A stretch of 53,702 nucleotides of DNA from JBJHAX01 sp050480705. GTDB taxonomy: Bacteria > Actinomycetota > Nitriliruptoria > Nitriliruptorales > Nitriliruptoraceae. A program made the position numbers and the translations under genes. The first letter of the stretch is position 1. Each line of letters starts with the position of its first letter. The notes beneath the pieces are model-generated. The model saw only the letters and a program-made list of their open reading frames with translations. It had not been told where the DNA came from and did no database searches. Shown here one piece after another: positions 24,734-33,615 of the stretch. The stretch is from positions 1 through 53,702 of the forward strand of contig JBJHAX010000014.1 of the NCBI GenBank assembly GCA_050480705.1. The letters run 5' to 3'.

Positions 24734-26386
24734 TCACCCGTCGAGGTCGGCTGGCGACACACGCTGCGGATCGGTGCGGACCTCCACGACCTTTGGGCCC
24801 TCACCGCTGAACGCCCATTCGAGGACCGACGGCAGCTTCGAAGCGTCGTCGACGAGACGGCCTTCGATCCCGAAGGCGCCCGCCAGTGCGACCACGTCGG
24901 GGACCACACCGAGTTCGGTGCCGTAGCGGACCCCGAACGTACTGTCCTGATCACGCGCGATCGAGCCCCACACGCCATTGACGAAGACGAAGACGGTGAT
25001 CGACTCGCCGAGACGGGCGAGCGTCGCGAGCTCCATCCCCGACATGAGGAAGCCGCCGTCGCCGACGAGCACCGTGCTGCGCTCGACGTCCGCGCGCCGA
25101 TGGGCGCCGATCGCGACCGGCAGGGCGAAGCCCATGGGGTTCGCGGTCGGCCCCACGTACCGCCGGCCTTCCGTGAATGGCAGGTAGCGGGTGAACCAGT
25201 CGTTGAACGTCCCGACGTCGGAAACGATGAGGGTGTTCGACGGCAGCGCCTCGTCGACGGCTTCGACGACCTTCGACATCGCCACACCGACGGTTGCTGC
25301 GGCCTGCTCCTTGGCGAAGACGGCGGCTTTCGACGTCTCGAGACGTTCCTTGGTCGAGGTGATCCAACGGCGACGTTCGTCGACGGGGACCGTGACGGCG
25401 CCGCTGGCGCGCGCGATCTGATGCAGCACCGCCACCGGCTCGGCTCGCAGGTGTTCGAGTTCGAAGTACTCGTCCCAGTTGCTGACCTCGTCCTGGGACA
25501 CCGCGATGACGCGTCCTGCGGTGGGCTGATACCCCTGGCTGCTGCGATCCCCCAGGCGGTCGCCGAGCGAGAGCACGAGATCGGCTTCAGCGAACGCCTC
25601 CGCGAGGATCGATGACGACCTCACGGTGTTGCATCCGATCCACGACGCACTGGTGTGATCGACGACGTCGAGACATGAATGGCCGCCGACGACTCCCAGA
25701 CCCAGCGCCGTCGCGACCTCGTCGACCACCGCGCCGTGACGACGGTGGGTGAACGGGCGCCCGAGCAGCAGCAGAGGACGCTCGGCCCTGCGCAGCGCGT
25801 CGAGAAGCAGGTCGAGGTCGTCGCTGGTCAACTCCGCACCGCGAGGCTCGTGCGCACGGCGCAGCGCCGTAGGCACCTCGAGGTCAGGTGCCTCGCCGTA
25901 GAGATGGTCAGTGGGGACGCTGAGCACGACGGGGCCTCGACGTCCGCTCACCGCCGAGCGGTAGGCCGCGAGCAGCGCCGGGGCAAACCGGTCGGCCCGC
26001 GTCACCTCGACGACCGCCTTCGCATTGGCCGCGAACGTGTCGACGAGTTCCATCTCCTGGATCACGTGCCGGTGACGCAGCACCGTGTCGACCTGGCCGA
26101 TGATGAGGACCATCGGCGTCTCGCTCTTCATCGCCTCGTAGACGCCGATGAGCGCATTCGACGCCCCCGGGCCTCTGGTCACTGCGGCGAAGCCGGGCCG
26201 GTCGGTCAGGCGCGCGTGGCCCAGAGCGAGAAAGGCCGCTCCGGACTCGTGCGCGGTGTTGACGAACTCGATGCCCTCGTTGCGCATGCCCTCGAGGAGC
26301 GGCAGGAAGCTCTCACCAGCCACACCCGCGACGAACTCGACGCCCAACTCTTTGAGTGCCCGTGCGCCTGCGTGACCTGCGAGCAT
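24734..26386 (-). CDS. Thiamine-pyrophosphate enzyme (acetolactate synthase/benzoylformate decarboxylase superfamily)
   Basis: The 550-aa product has the three ThDP-enzyme domains. The cofactor-activating Glu lies in NTAHESGAAF near residue 45, followed by TRGPGASNA. The C-terminal Mg/ThDP motif is VLVGDGGFLMSGMEL with the downstream Asn in FVNGVWG. The retained Glu argues against glyoxylate carboligase, which has Val there. Decarboxylation or carboligation of a 2-oxoacid is expected. ATG 26386 has GGGAGGG 6 nt upstream; upstream in-frame codons overlap the promoter. It heads a seven-gene operon with a LacI-type operator 90 nt upstream. Confidence 0.92.
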   Translation of the reverse strand: MLAGHAGARALKELGVEFVAGVAGESFLPLLEGMRNEGIEFVNTAHESGAAFLALGHARLTDRPGFAAVTRGPGASNALIGVYEAMKSETPMVLIIGQVDTVLRHRHVIQEMELVDTFAANAKAVVEVTRADRFAPALLAAYRSAVSGRRGPVVLSVPTDHLYGEAPDLEVPTALRRAHEPRGAELTSDDLDLLLDALRRAERPLLLLGRPFTHRRHGAVVDEVATALGLGVVGGHSCLDVVDHTSASWIGCNTVRSSSILAEAFAEADLVLSLGDRLGDRSSQGYQPTAGRVIAVSQDEVSNWDEYFELEHLRAEPVAVLHQIARASGAVTVPVDERRRWITSTKERLETSKAAVFAKEQAAATVGVAMSKVVEAVDEALPSNTLIVSDVGTFNDWFTRYLPFTEGRRYVGPTANPMGFALPVAIGAHRRADVERSTVLVGDGGFLMSGMELATLARLGESITVFVFVNGVWGSIARDQDSTFGVRYGTELGVVPDVVALAGAFGIEGRLVDDASKLPSVLEWAFSGEGPKVVEVRTDPQRVSPADLDG

Positions 26387-26475
26387 CAGCGCCCTCCCGG
26401 ACGAGTCCTGAAACGCGTCGCGCGCAACGCGTACCGGTGCGATGCTGCGTCGCCCAGGACGCGAAATGCGACTGC

Positions 26476-26518
26476 GTAACCGTTTACTCGACTCTACCAG
26501 CCTGCCCAGGCCGGTCAA
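26476..26518 (-). promoter_or_regulatory. Promoter plus LacI-type operator of the ThDP operon
   Basis: On the minus strand: -35 TTGACC (26518-26513), 16-nt spacer, -10 TAGAGT (26496-26491), 3 nt (cga), then GTAAACGGTTAC (26487-26476), a perfect GNAANCGNTTNC palindrome. Spacer length and operator offset equal those of the ABC importer promoter, so both are probably repressed by the same LacI-type protein. Confidence 0.78.
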
Positions 26519-26581
26519 GGCATGGCTGGCTACAGGCCCGCGAGGCTGCGCGAGGAGATGACGGGTCGGGCGCGGCTGGTG

Positions 26582-27373
26582 TCAGGTGGTCTGCATCGCG
26601 CCGAGGGCGAAGCCGCCGTCGACAGCAAGCACCACCCCGGTCACGTACCGGGCATCGTCGGACAGCAGGAACATCACGGGCCCGGCCACGAGCTCGGGAC
26701 CGGCGACGTCACCCAGGGGGATACGTCGCCGGACGTAGGCGAGAAACGACGGATCGTCGAGCACCTCCGAGGTCATGGGGGTGCGGATGTATCCCGGCGC
26801 GACCGCGTTGACACGGATTCCGTGGCTCCCCGCCTCTGCAGCGAGGCCCCGGGTGAGCTGGACGAGTGCCGCCTTGGTGGTGCTGTAGGGAATGATGCCC
26901 GGTGTGACGCTCGACACCGACAGCGACGTCACGTGGACGATGGATCCGGCCACGCGCCCCTCGACCATGGCGCGCGCGACCTGGATCGTGATCCGGCGCA
27001 CACCGTGCCAGTTGATCTCGTCGAGGCGGCGCCATTCGTCCTCAGCGAGGTCGAGCACCGTTCCGCGGCTCTGGACACCCGCGCAGTTGACGAGCGCACT
27101 GGGGGTGCCGAAACGTTCGACGGCCGTCGCGACGATGCGCTCGGGCGCGTCGTCATCGCGGACATCGACGACGAGCGCCTCCACCCCGAGCCGGTCCGCG
27201 AGCTCGGTCACCGCCGGGTTCGCGTCGACGAGCAGCAGCGCATCCGTCGTCGCCGCGAAACGCTCCGCGATCGCCTGTCCGATCCCTGATGCCGCACCGA
27301 CGACGATGCCGCGCTGCTCGTCCGGCTCGACCGGTTGCTGAGCATCGTCGCCGCTCGCGGTCGTGCTGCTCAT
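26582..27373 (-). CDS. SDR-family oxidoreductase
   Basis: The 263-aa product is a classical SDR: VVGAASGIGQAIAERF nucleotide motif, VNCAG, catalytic Ser in HVTSLSVSS, YSTTK with Tyr and Lys, and the C-terminal YVTGVVLAVDGG. The first 20 residues are acidic and lie outside the fold. Its ATG overlaps the stop of the short MmgE/PrpD gene by 4 bp (ATGA). It is the last gene of the CoA-transferase operon, so an alcohol/ketone step late in that pathway is likely. Substrate unknown. Confidence 0.93.
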   Translation of the reverse strand: MSSTTASGDDAQQPVEPDEQRGIVVGAASGIGQAIAERFAATTDALLLVDANPAVTELADRLGVEALVVDVRDDDAPERIVATAVERFGTPSALVNCAGVQSRGTVLDLAEDEWRRLDEINWHGVRRITIQVARAMVEGRVAGSIVHVTSLSVSSVTPGIIPYSTTKAALVQLTRGLAAEAGSHGIRVNAVAPGYIRTPMTSEVLDDPSFLAYVRRRIPLGDVAGPELVAGPVMFLLSDDARYVTGVVLAVDGGFALGAMQTT

Positions 27374-28173
27374 CGGTCGTCCTCGCCGGAGTCGTCATCG
27401 CGTGGCGGACACCCGCCTGCGCGAAGGTGATCCTCTGTCCGCCAGGCGGCACCCAGGCCTCGGCGGGTCGTGTCGATGACGCTACCGATACCCCCCGACG
27501 ACGCCATCACCGCGAACAGTCCACGCGGACCCGTGAGTGCAGTGACGGGTCCTCCCACGCCTTCTGCGGCGGCAAAGACGGCCTCGACGACACATGCGCT
27601 CGCCCATGCGAGCTGGCGGCTGCGCTCGAGGGGTGCGAGGTCGACAGCGAATTGCGGCGCCTGGGTGGCGACGAGCGCCAGTGCTGCGTGGGTGTGCGCG
27701 TGGTCGAGGCCCAGGATCCTCGAACATGCGAGGGCAGCCCCGATCCCAGCGGTCGTGGCCGCCGCGTCCCACGGCACGGTGAGGTCTGCCGCGTGCAGCG
27801 CCTCCGCGAGGCGAACACTCGCTTCGATACCGACGACGAGCGCCTCGAGGTCCCCATCGCCGCGATCTACCGATGGCGAGAGCGCGGCGAGCGCAGCCAT
27901 GGTGGGCACCACATGCGCGTTCACGCAGGCAGGCGAATCGTCGACGTCGCGCCCTGCAACGTCGCCGAGCAGGATGGCGAGATCCGCCGCGGTGAGCGCC
28001 GCGCCGCCGGCAGGTCCGCGATCCGATGCGTCGAGGTCAGCGGCTGCGAACAACACGGCCAGCAACGGGATCCTCTCGGGTCCCGGACGTGCCCACGACG
28101 GCACGTCGACCTCGCCCAGGGCGAACGACACGAACGAGTCCTCGAGACGGCCGGCGCGCTCGTCGGTGCTCAT
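27370..28173 (-). CDS. Short MmgE/PrpD-like protein (helical domain only)
   Basis: The 267-aa product resembles the N-terminal helical domain of MmgE/PrpD proteins: ACVNAHVVPTMAALAALS, DLEALVVGIEASVRLAEALH, then TTAGIGAALACSRILGLDHAHTHAALALV. Usual members are about 450 aa; the C-terminal lid domain is absent and the family's DFDD metal/substrate segment is not recognisable. The frame is intact and translationally coupled on both sides (ATGA overlaps), so it looks like a selected short paralogue rather than a decayed gene. It may pair with the full-length protein encoded just upstream. Function unknown. Confidence 0.8.
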   Translation of the reverse strand: MSTDERAGRLEDSFVSFALGEVDVPSWARPGPERIPLLAVLFAAADLDASDRGPAGGAALTAADLAILLGDVAGRDVDDSPACVNAHVVPTMAALAALSPSVDRGDGDLEALVVGIEASVRLAEALHAADLTVPWDAAATTAGIGAALACSRILGLDHAHTHAALALVATQAPQFAVDLAPLERSRQLAWASACVVEAVFAAAEGVGGPVTALTGPRGLFAVMASSGGIGSVIDTTRRGLGAAWRTEDHLRAGGCPPRDDDSGEDDR

Positions 28174-29534
28174 CGCCGCACCTCCCCCAGCGTGACCGCA
28201 CCCAGGAACACGGCGGCATCCGGTGCCGCCGCAAGCCCGACCGTGGCGTCGATGACCGCGTCCGTCGCGGCCGCATCGACGCCTGCCACCAACTCGGCGA
28301 CTTTCGCGCGCAGATCCTCGTCGCTCAGCGGCCTGTCGGGAGCGCCACGCGGCTCGTCGATCCGCCAGGTGTGTGTCTGCCCGTCGGCGGCGTCGATCTC
28401 GAGGATGGCTGCGGACCGCGACACCTCCTCATCGGCGACCATGACGACCCGCCCACGCAGATCGACGACGTCGGGGTCATCGATCGCTGCCTGGGAGAAC
28501 TGCGGCAGTCCGGCACGCCCGTAGCGCAGTGCCGCAGCGACGCCGTGCGGAAGGCTGACACGGGCCTGCATCTCGGTTGCGGGCGATGCGTCACCGGCGA
28601 GTTCGATCACCAGGGGGGCGACGCGCAGGCGGATGCCGTCGATGTCGGACGAAGCGATCGATCGGGATGCGTCGAGCGCCGCCTCGATACCGCTGCAGCA
28701 CACGATCCCTGCCGGGTAGGGCTTGTAGGTCAACCTCAGCAGTTCCCACTGCTCCCCGGCCGGTATCACCGGCACAGCGCGGTCGTCACCCTCGTTGCTC
28801 AGACTCCGCGCGACGTCGCCGACACCGATGATCGCAGGGTTGCGCAGGCTCATCGTGCGCGCCTCGGCGACGGCGCGGACACCGTGCGCGGCGCCCTTGC
28901 CGACCTGGTAGCCCTTCATGAGGGTGCCGTGGGCTTCACGCAACCCCACGACGCGCAGCATGGCGAGGTCGAGGGCGTTCGCAAGCGATGCGACGTCGAG
29001 ATCGACGAGCAGGCCGGCCGTGGTCGCCGCGCCAACGGCTGCAGTGGTGGCGGAGGTGTGCCAGCCTCGCTCGTAATGCGACGGCGACAGGGCGCCGGCA
29101 ACCGAGAGTTGCGCCTCACAACCGAGCGCGAACGCCGCCAGGAGCATGCTGCCGGTGACGTCGACCTCGCCGGCCACCGACAGCAGCCCGGCGATCGAGG
29201 CGGCGGCCGGATGCACGATCGTCGCAGCGTGGGCATCGTCGAAATCGTCCTGGGTGACAGCGAACGCATTGACGACCGCGCTGGCGTAGGGGTGCAGCCG
29301 CTCGCCGGCGTGGCCGAGCACGAACGCCTCGCCAGGTCCCCACGCCTTCCGGCCGGCAGCCATCAGCCTCGATACGGCCGGATTGGCCGTGCCTCCGATG
29401 CCGGCGCCGACGCCGTTGAGCAGACACCGCACGGCCTCGGCCTCGATGCGCGGCGGCGCACCCTGCTCGTACTGCTCCCGCAGCCACTGCGCGAGCGCTG
29501 CCGACGGTCGGGCCGACTCCGGTACGTCACTCAT
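28170..29534 (-). CDS. MmgE/PrpD family protein
   Basis: The 454-aa product has the full family layout: helical domain with the DDFDDAH segment (AVTQDDFDDAHAATIVHPA), HTSATTAAVGAATTAGLL, and a C-terminal alpha/beta domain from about residue 270 (VIPAGEQWELLRLTYKPYPAGIVCCSG). Known members are 2-methylcitrate dehydratase, cis-aconitate decarboxylase and iminodisuccinate epimerase, so dehydration, decarboxylation or epimerisation of a branched di- or tri-acid is possible. It is coupled by 4-bp overlaps to a dehydrogenase upstream and to a short paralogue downstream. Confidence 0.92.
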   Translation of the reverse strand: MSDVPESARPSAALAQWLREQYEQGAPPRIEAEAVRCLLNGVGAGIGGTANPAVSRLMAAGRKAWGPGEAFVLGHAGERLHPYASAVVNAFAVTQDDFDDAHAATIVHPAAASIAGLLSVAGEVDVTGSMLLAAFALGCEAQLSVAGALSPSHYERGWHTSATTAAVGAATTAGLLVDLDVASLANALDLAMLRVVGLREAHGTLMKGYQVGKGAAHGVRAVAEARTMSLRNPAIIGVGDVARSLSNEGDDRAVPVIPAGEQWELLRLTYKPYPAGIVCCSGIEAALDASRSIASSDIDGIRLRVAPLVIELAGDASPATEMQARVSLPHGVAAALRYGRAGLPQFSQAAIDDPDVVDLRGRVVMVADEEVSRSAAILEIDAADGQTHTWRIDEPRGAPDRPLSDEDLRAKVAELVAGVDAAATDAVIDATVGLAAAPDAAVFLGAVTLGEVRR

Positions 29535-30622
29535 CCGGGACGAACCGCGGCCTTGATCGGGTAGGCGCCGTCGACCTCACCGGCGATCGCGCGGATCGCG
29601 TGCTCAGCCTCGTCGAACGAGTAGATGTCGGTGACCATGCGTTCGAATGCGAAGCGGCGACGGGCGACGAGATCCGAAGCGTCGTCGATGGCGTCGGCGC
29701 CCTTCGACAGCGCTCCCTTGATCGTGATCTCCTTGAAGACGATCTCGTCGCTGGACAAGCTCACCTGCTGGTCGGCTCCCATGAGCCCTGAGACGACGAC
29801 GGTGCTCTGCACGCCGGCGACCCCGATCGTGGTGCTCCAGGCCTTCGCGTTGCCGGTCACGTCGATGACCTTGTCGGCCATGGCGCCGTCGGTCAGATCC
29901 GACACCGCCTCGACGACGTCGACGTCGTCGACGACGAGCGTCTCGTCGGCGCCGAACTCCCGTGCGAGCGCGAGCCGTTCGGCGTCCCTGCTCATGCCGG
30001 TGACGATGATCTTCGCAGCGCCGCATTCACGTGCGATCGCGGTGCATCCAAGACCCTGCGGGCCGCATCCCTGGATGACGACGACGTCGGGGGGCCGAAT
30101 GTCGGCCTTGGTCCTGGCCCACTGGTAGCCGTTGGCGACCACGCCTTCGATGAGCACGGCGGCTTCGGCCGGCACGTCGTCGGGCAGGGCGCGCACCATG
30201 CTGCCGGGCCCGACGTACATGAACTCGGAGAATGCGCCCCACAGGTGCGGCGGGTTGTCGCTCGAGAGGGACAGGCCGTACTGGCGCATGTTCGGACAGA
30301 ACCGGTAGCTGCCCAGGCGGCACCAGCCGCACGACCAGCACGGGATCATGGAGCTCACCGTGACGCGGCGGCCGACGCCGAGCCCGGTGCGGGCCTCGAA
30401 GGCCTCACCGACGTCGACGAGCTTGCCGACGATCTCGTGGCCGAGAATGACCGGCGTGGGATAGTTGGGGATCCGCCCCCGGAACACTTTCACATCAGTC
30501 CCGCAGATTCCGGCCAGTTCGACTTCGATCACCGCCGCGTCCGGCTCGGGTTGCGGCACCTCGAAGGTGCGGATTCGAAGCCTCTCGGGAGCCTCGAGAA
30601 CGACAGCTCGACTCTCGCTCAT
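29531..30622 (-). CDS. Zinc-dependent medium-chain alcohol dehydrogenase
   Basis: The 363-aa product has the catalytic zinc ligands in LAGICGTDVKVF and LGHEIVG, and a cysteine-rich loop PCWSCGWCRLGSYRFC for structural zinc. The cofactor loop is VVIQGCGPQGLGCTAIA. ATG 30622 has AGGAGA about 10 nt upstream; the frame continues upstream but overlaps the acyl-CoA dehydrogenase gene in another frame. It sits between acyl-CoA dehydrogenase and MmgE/PrpD genes in one operon. Substrate not determined. Confidence 0.92.
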   Translation of the reverse strand: MSESRAVVLEAPERLRIRTFEVPQPEPDAAVIEVELAGICGTDVKVFRGRIPNYPTPVILGHEIVGKLVDVGEAFEARTGLGVGRRVTVSSMIPCWSCGWCRLGSYRFCPNMRQYGLSLSSDNPPHLWGAFSEFMYVGPGSMVRALPDDVPAEAAVLIEGVVANGYQWARTKADIRPPDVVVIQGCGPQGLGCTAIARECGAAKIIVTGMSRDAERLALAREFGADETLVVDDVDVVEAVSDLTDGAMADKVIDVTGNAKAWSTTIGVAGVQSTVVVSGLMGADQQVSLSSDEIVFKEITIKGALSKGADAIDDASDLVARRRFAFERMVTDIYSFDEAEHAIRAIAGEVDGAYPIKAAVRPG

Positions 30623-30689
30623 GATCTGATCGTCTCCTGGTCGCGTGGCGGTTGGTCCGGCTGTGCCGGTAGCGCGGGACGTTCGGGTC

Positions 30690-31832
30690 CTACTGCAACA
30701 GGTCGCGGCTGATGACCATCCGTTGGATCTCGCTGGTGCCCTCGTAGATGAGGGTGATCCGTGCGTCGCGGAGCAGACGCTCGACCTCGTAGCCGCGGAT
30801 GTAGCCCGAGCCGCCGAAGACCTGGACCGCCGCAGACGCGTGACGCACGCACGCTTCGGAGGCGTAGAGTTTCGCCATCGACGACGCGATCGTGGAGCGC
30901 TCGCCACGGTCGAGGCGGTCGGCTGCGTCGTGGACGAGCATCTGGGCGGCGCGGTACTCCGTGGCCATGTCGGCGATCGGGAACGCCACGCCCTGATTCG
31001 CCCCGATGGGACGCCCGAACTGCTCGCGGGTCCGCGCCTGTTCACATGCGGCGATCAGGGCTGCACGGCTGATGCCCAGCGACAGCGACGCGATGCCGAC
31101 ACGGCCGATGTCGAGCGCCCACATGACATAGTGGAAGCCACGTCCCTCTTCACCGAGCAGTGCATCCTCTGCAAGCACGACGTCGTCGAAGTGGATGCCG
31201 GCGAGCGGCGAGGCACGCTGGCCCATCTTCTCCGACTTGTTGGTGATGCTCACGCCCGACGCGTCCATGGGGACGACGAACACGCTCATCCCGCGCTTGC
31301 CCGCGGACGGGTCGGTCACCGCAAGGACCAGTGCGAAGTCGGCGACGGGCGCGTTGTGGATGTAGATCTTCTCGCCACGCAGCGTCCAGCCGTCGGCGGT
31401 GCGCGTCGCCCGGGTCCGGATCGACCCGACGTCCGAGCCGGCTTCGGGTTCGGTGATCGCATAGGCGCAGTGCTGTTCGGCCCGCAGCAAGGGCTCGAGG
31501 CGCTGCGTGTGCTGTGCGTCGGTCCCGTGGCGCGCGAGGAGGTGTCCGACGATCTCGACGAGGCCGGCTTGATCGGCGACCGACGCATAGCCGTACGACA
31601 GCATCTCGACGGCATCGGCGAAGTCGCGGAAGCTGCCACCTCCACCACCAGCTTCCGTCGGCACGGTCATGCCGAAGATGCCCATCTGCGCAAGCTCGTG
31701 GTAGATCTCCGACGGGAACCCTCCGGTCGCATCGAGCTCGGCCGTGACCGGGCGGATCCGCTCGTCGGCGAAGCGCTTGACCGCTTCGCTGACGTCACTC
31801 GGTGGCCCGAAGACCGCTTCCTCGAGACTCAT
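30690..31832 (-). CDS. Acyl-CoA dehydrogenase
   Basis: The 380-aa flavoprotein has the family signatures CAYAITEPEAGSDVGSIRT (FAD/substrate block) and, near the C-terminus, IYEGTSEIQRMVISRDLL, whose Glu is the catalytic base in the short/medium-chain branch. It introduces an alpha-beta double bond in an acyl-CoA and passes electrons to ETF. It lies 28 nt after the CoA-transferase gene, which would supply its thioester. Chain type is not resolved. Confidence 0.95.
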   Translation of the reverse strand: MSLEEAVFGPPSDVSEAVKRFADERIRPVTAELDATGGFPSEIYHELAQMGIFGMTVPTEAGGGGGSFRDFADAVEMLSYGYASVADQAGLVEIVGHLLARHGTDAQHTQRLEPLLRAEQHCAYAITEPEAGSDVGSIRTRATRTADGWTLRGEKIYIHNAPVADFALVLAVTDPSAGKRGMSVFVVPMDASGVSITNKSEKMGQRASPLAGIHFDDVVLAEDALLGEEGRGFHYVMWALDIGRVGIASLSLGISRAALIAACEQARTREQFGRPIGANQGVAFPIADMATEYRAAQMLVHDAADRLDRGERSTIASSMAKLYASEACVRHASAAVQVFGGSGYIRGYEVERLLRDARITLIYEGTSEIQRMVISRDLLQ

Positions 31833-31860
31833 CTGGCATCGTGCCTTCGACGTTGCAGGT

Positions 31861-33495
31861 TCACTGGGCGAGATCGGCGAGACGGCTGAGCCCGTAGTCC
31901 TCCACGCTCACGACACGGGGGGCGCCGACGATCGGTTCGAAGTCCATGTGCGCCAGAATGTCGCGCTCGATGTCGACACCTTCGACGACCTCGGTCAGTT
32001 CGAGCCCGTCGGGCCGACCAACGAACACGCACCGCTCGGTGACGTAGGTCGCCTGCCGGCCCTCCTGCCGCGCGAACGGACCCGAGTAGGTCACCTGACT
32101 CACCGCGTCGACGAACTTGCGCACCGACCCTTCCTGGGTGATGCGCAGTCCGTTGTCGTCGATGTGGAGTTCGAGACCGCGGGTGGTGAACGTGCCACAG
32201 AAGACGACGTGTGCCGCATGTTGCGAGATGTCGATGAAACCGCCCGGACCGATGAGGGAGCCCGCCAGGAGGCTGACGTTCACCGATCCCTGGGCATCGA
32301 CCTCCGCCATGCCGAGAAACGCCTTGTCGAGAACACCCGAACCGAACAGATCGAACTGGTCAGGTGAGCTCAACAACGCATCGAAGTCCCGGCTGACGCC
32401 GAACAGCTCACCCGCAACCGGTGTGCCGCCGATTGCTCCCTGCTCGATCAGCAGCTCGACGTCGGCGAGCGTGCCGCGTTGGTCGAGCACGGCGACGACG
32501 TCCGATGCCATGCCGAAACCGACGTTGACGACCTCGCCCGGCACGACTTCGAGGGCGGCGCGTCCCGCGACGAGCTGTCGCTTCGGCGGCAGCGGCTGCG
32601 TGTCCGGCGTCCCGCCGGGTGTCGCGGACGACGTCGCGTCGTCGCGGGGCTCGTCGGGTCGTTCGTGCGCTCTGGCAGGCTGCCCGTTGGGGATCCCGGC
32701 GTACGACAGGTCGCGGACCGAGGCGTACGTCTGGTGCTGTTCGGGCGCGAGCACGACCACGTCGATCAGGCACCCGGGCACATCGATCAACCGGGGGTCG
32801 AGGCGCCGTCGGGGGATCTCTTCACGGGCCTGCGCGATGACCAGCCCTCCGCTGGCCCGTGCAGCGCGGGCGGCCGCGAGCACGTCGAGTGAGGCGGGTT
32901 CCTCCGCGCAACTGAGATTTCCCCGCTCATCGACGAACGTCCCGCGGATCACTGCGACGTCGATCGGCAACGGACGAAAATGCAGGACCTCGCGCCCGTC
33001 CACCTCGACGAGGTCGACGAGCTCGTCGGTCGTGGTCGCATTGCAGCGGCCACCTGCGTGCCGCGGATCGACGAACGTGTGCAGTCCGGTGCGGGTGAAC
33101 AGGCCGGGACGCCCCGCGCCGACCTCGCGCAGGAGTTGTGAGATGACGCCTGCCGGCCAGGCGTAGGCCTCGATGCGTTCGTCGGCGACCAGTCGCTGGA
33201 AGGTCGGCGACCAGGCCCAGTGGCCGCCGATGACACGCCGGACCATCGTCGCGTCAGCCCACAGCTCGAGCCCGCGACCATCCGGATGCCCGATGCCGAG
33301 GCTGTGCACGAGGGTGAGGCCCTGCGGTGCGCTCTCGTCGTCGAACCGGGAGCGCAGCGCGCGAAAGATCTCCGAGGCCTCGAGCAGTCCCCCGCCGGAA
33401 CCGCTGATCGCGATCGTCGCATTGTCGGGAATGAGCGCAGCGGCGCGCGCCGACGTCAACAGGTCAGGGACACGGCGACCTGTCACCAGCCCCAT
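31861..33495 (-). CDS. Fused-subunit family I CoA-transferase (YdiF/propionate CoA-transferase-like)
   Basis: The product of about 544 aa contains both CoA-transferase halves in one chain: alpha-like half with ATIAISGSGGGLLEASEIF, beta-like half with GFGMASDVVAVLDQRG and the catalytic Glu in LLIEQGAIGG near residue 345. The halves are joined by a Pro/Asp/Ser/Thr-rich linker of about 35 residues. It moves CoA from a donor acyl-CoA to an organic acid. The start is unsure: ATG 33495 is given, but GTG 33513 and GTG 33486 are in frame and GGGGAAGG sits unusually close to the ATG. It heads a six-gene operon with a LacI-type operator upstream. Confidence 0.9.
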   Translation of the reverse strand: MGLVTGRRVPDLLTSARAAALIPDNATIAISGSGGGLLEASEIFRALRSRFDDESAPQGLTLVHSLGIGHPDGRGLELWADATMVRRVIGGHWAWSPTFQRLVADERIEAYAWPAGVISQLLREVGAGRPGLFTRTGLHTFVDPRHAGGRCNATTTDELVDLVEVDGREVLHFRPLPIDVAVIRGTFVDERGNLSCAEEPASLDVLAAARAARASGGLVIAQAREEIPRRRLDPRLIDVPGCLIDVVVLAPEQHQTYASVRDLSYAGIPNGQPARAHERPDEPRDDATSSATPGGTPDTQPLPPKRQLVAGRAALEVVPGEVVNVGFGMASDVVAVLDQRGTLADVELLIEQGAIGGTPVAGELFGVSRDFDALLSSPDQFDLFGSGVLDKAFLGMAEVDAQGSVNVSLLAGSLIGPGGFIDISQHAAHVVFCGTFTTRGLELHIDDNGLRITQEGSVRKFVDAVSQVTYSGPFARQEGRQATYVTERCVFVGRPDGLELTEVVEGVDIERDILAHMDFEPIVGAPRVVSVEDYGLSRLADLAQ

Positions 33496-33557
33496 CCTTC
33501 CCCGAACGGTCACGAATCCGGCGTCGTCGCACCTGGAAACACAAGCGCAACGGAGTA

Positions 33558-33602
33558 GAAAGCGATTTCTTCAGCGTACGGTGCGCACGTTCGACGTGTC
33601 AA
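33558..33602 (-). promoter_or_regulatory. Promoter plus LacI-type operator of the CoA-transferase operon
   Basis: On the minus strand: -35 TTGACA (33602-33597), 18-nt spacer, -10 TACGCT (33578-33573), 3 nt (gaa), then GAAATCGCTTTC (33569-33558), a perfect GNAANCGNTTNC palindrome. The 3-nt offset from -10 to operator matches the sites at 7688 and 26476. The region lies 3' of the MFS gene and within 63 nt of the start. Confidence 0.75.
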
Positions 33603-33615
33603 CAAGGCCATGTTC

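Noticed and set aside
23117..25615. A very long open frame on the plus strand opposite the aldehyde dehydrogenase and ThDP genes
   Set aside because: High GC makes antisense frames long. The translation is rich in Arg, Asp, Val and His without any family motif, and both opposite genes have full domain sets and ribosome sites.
24734..26386. Glyoxylate carboligase identity for the ThDP enzyme
   Set aside because: The conserved activating Glu is present (AHESGAAF), whereas carboligase has Val there; only the superfamily is claimed.
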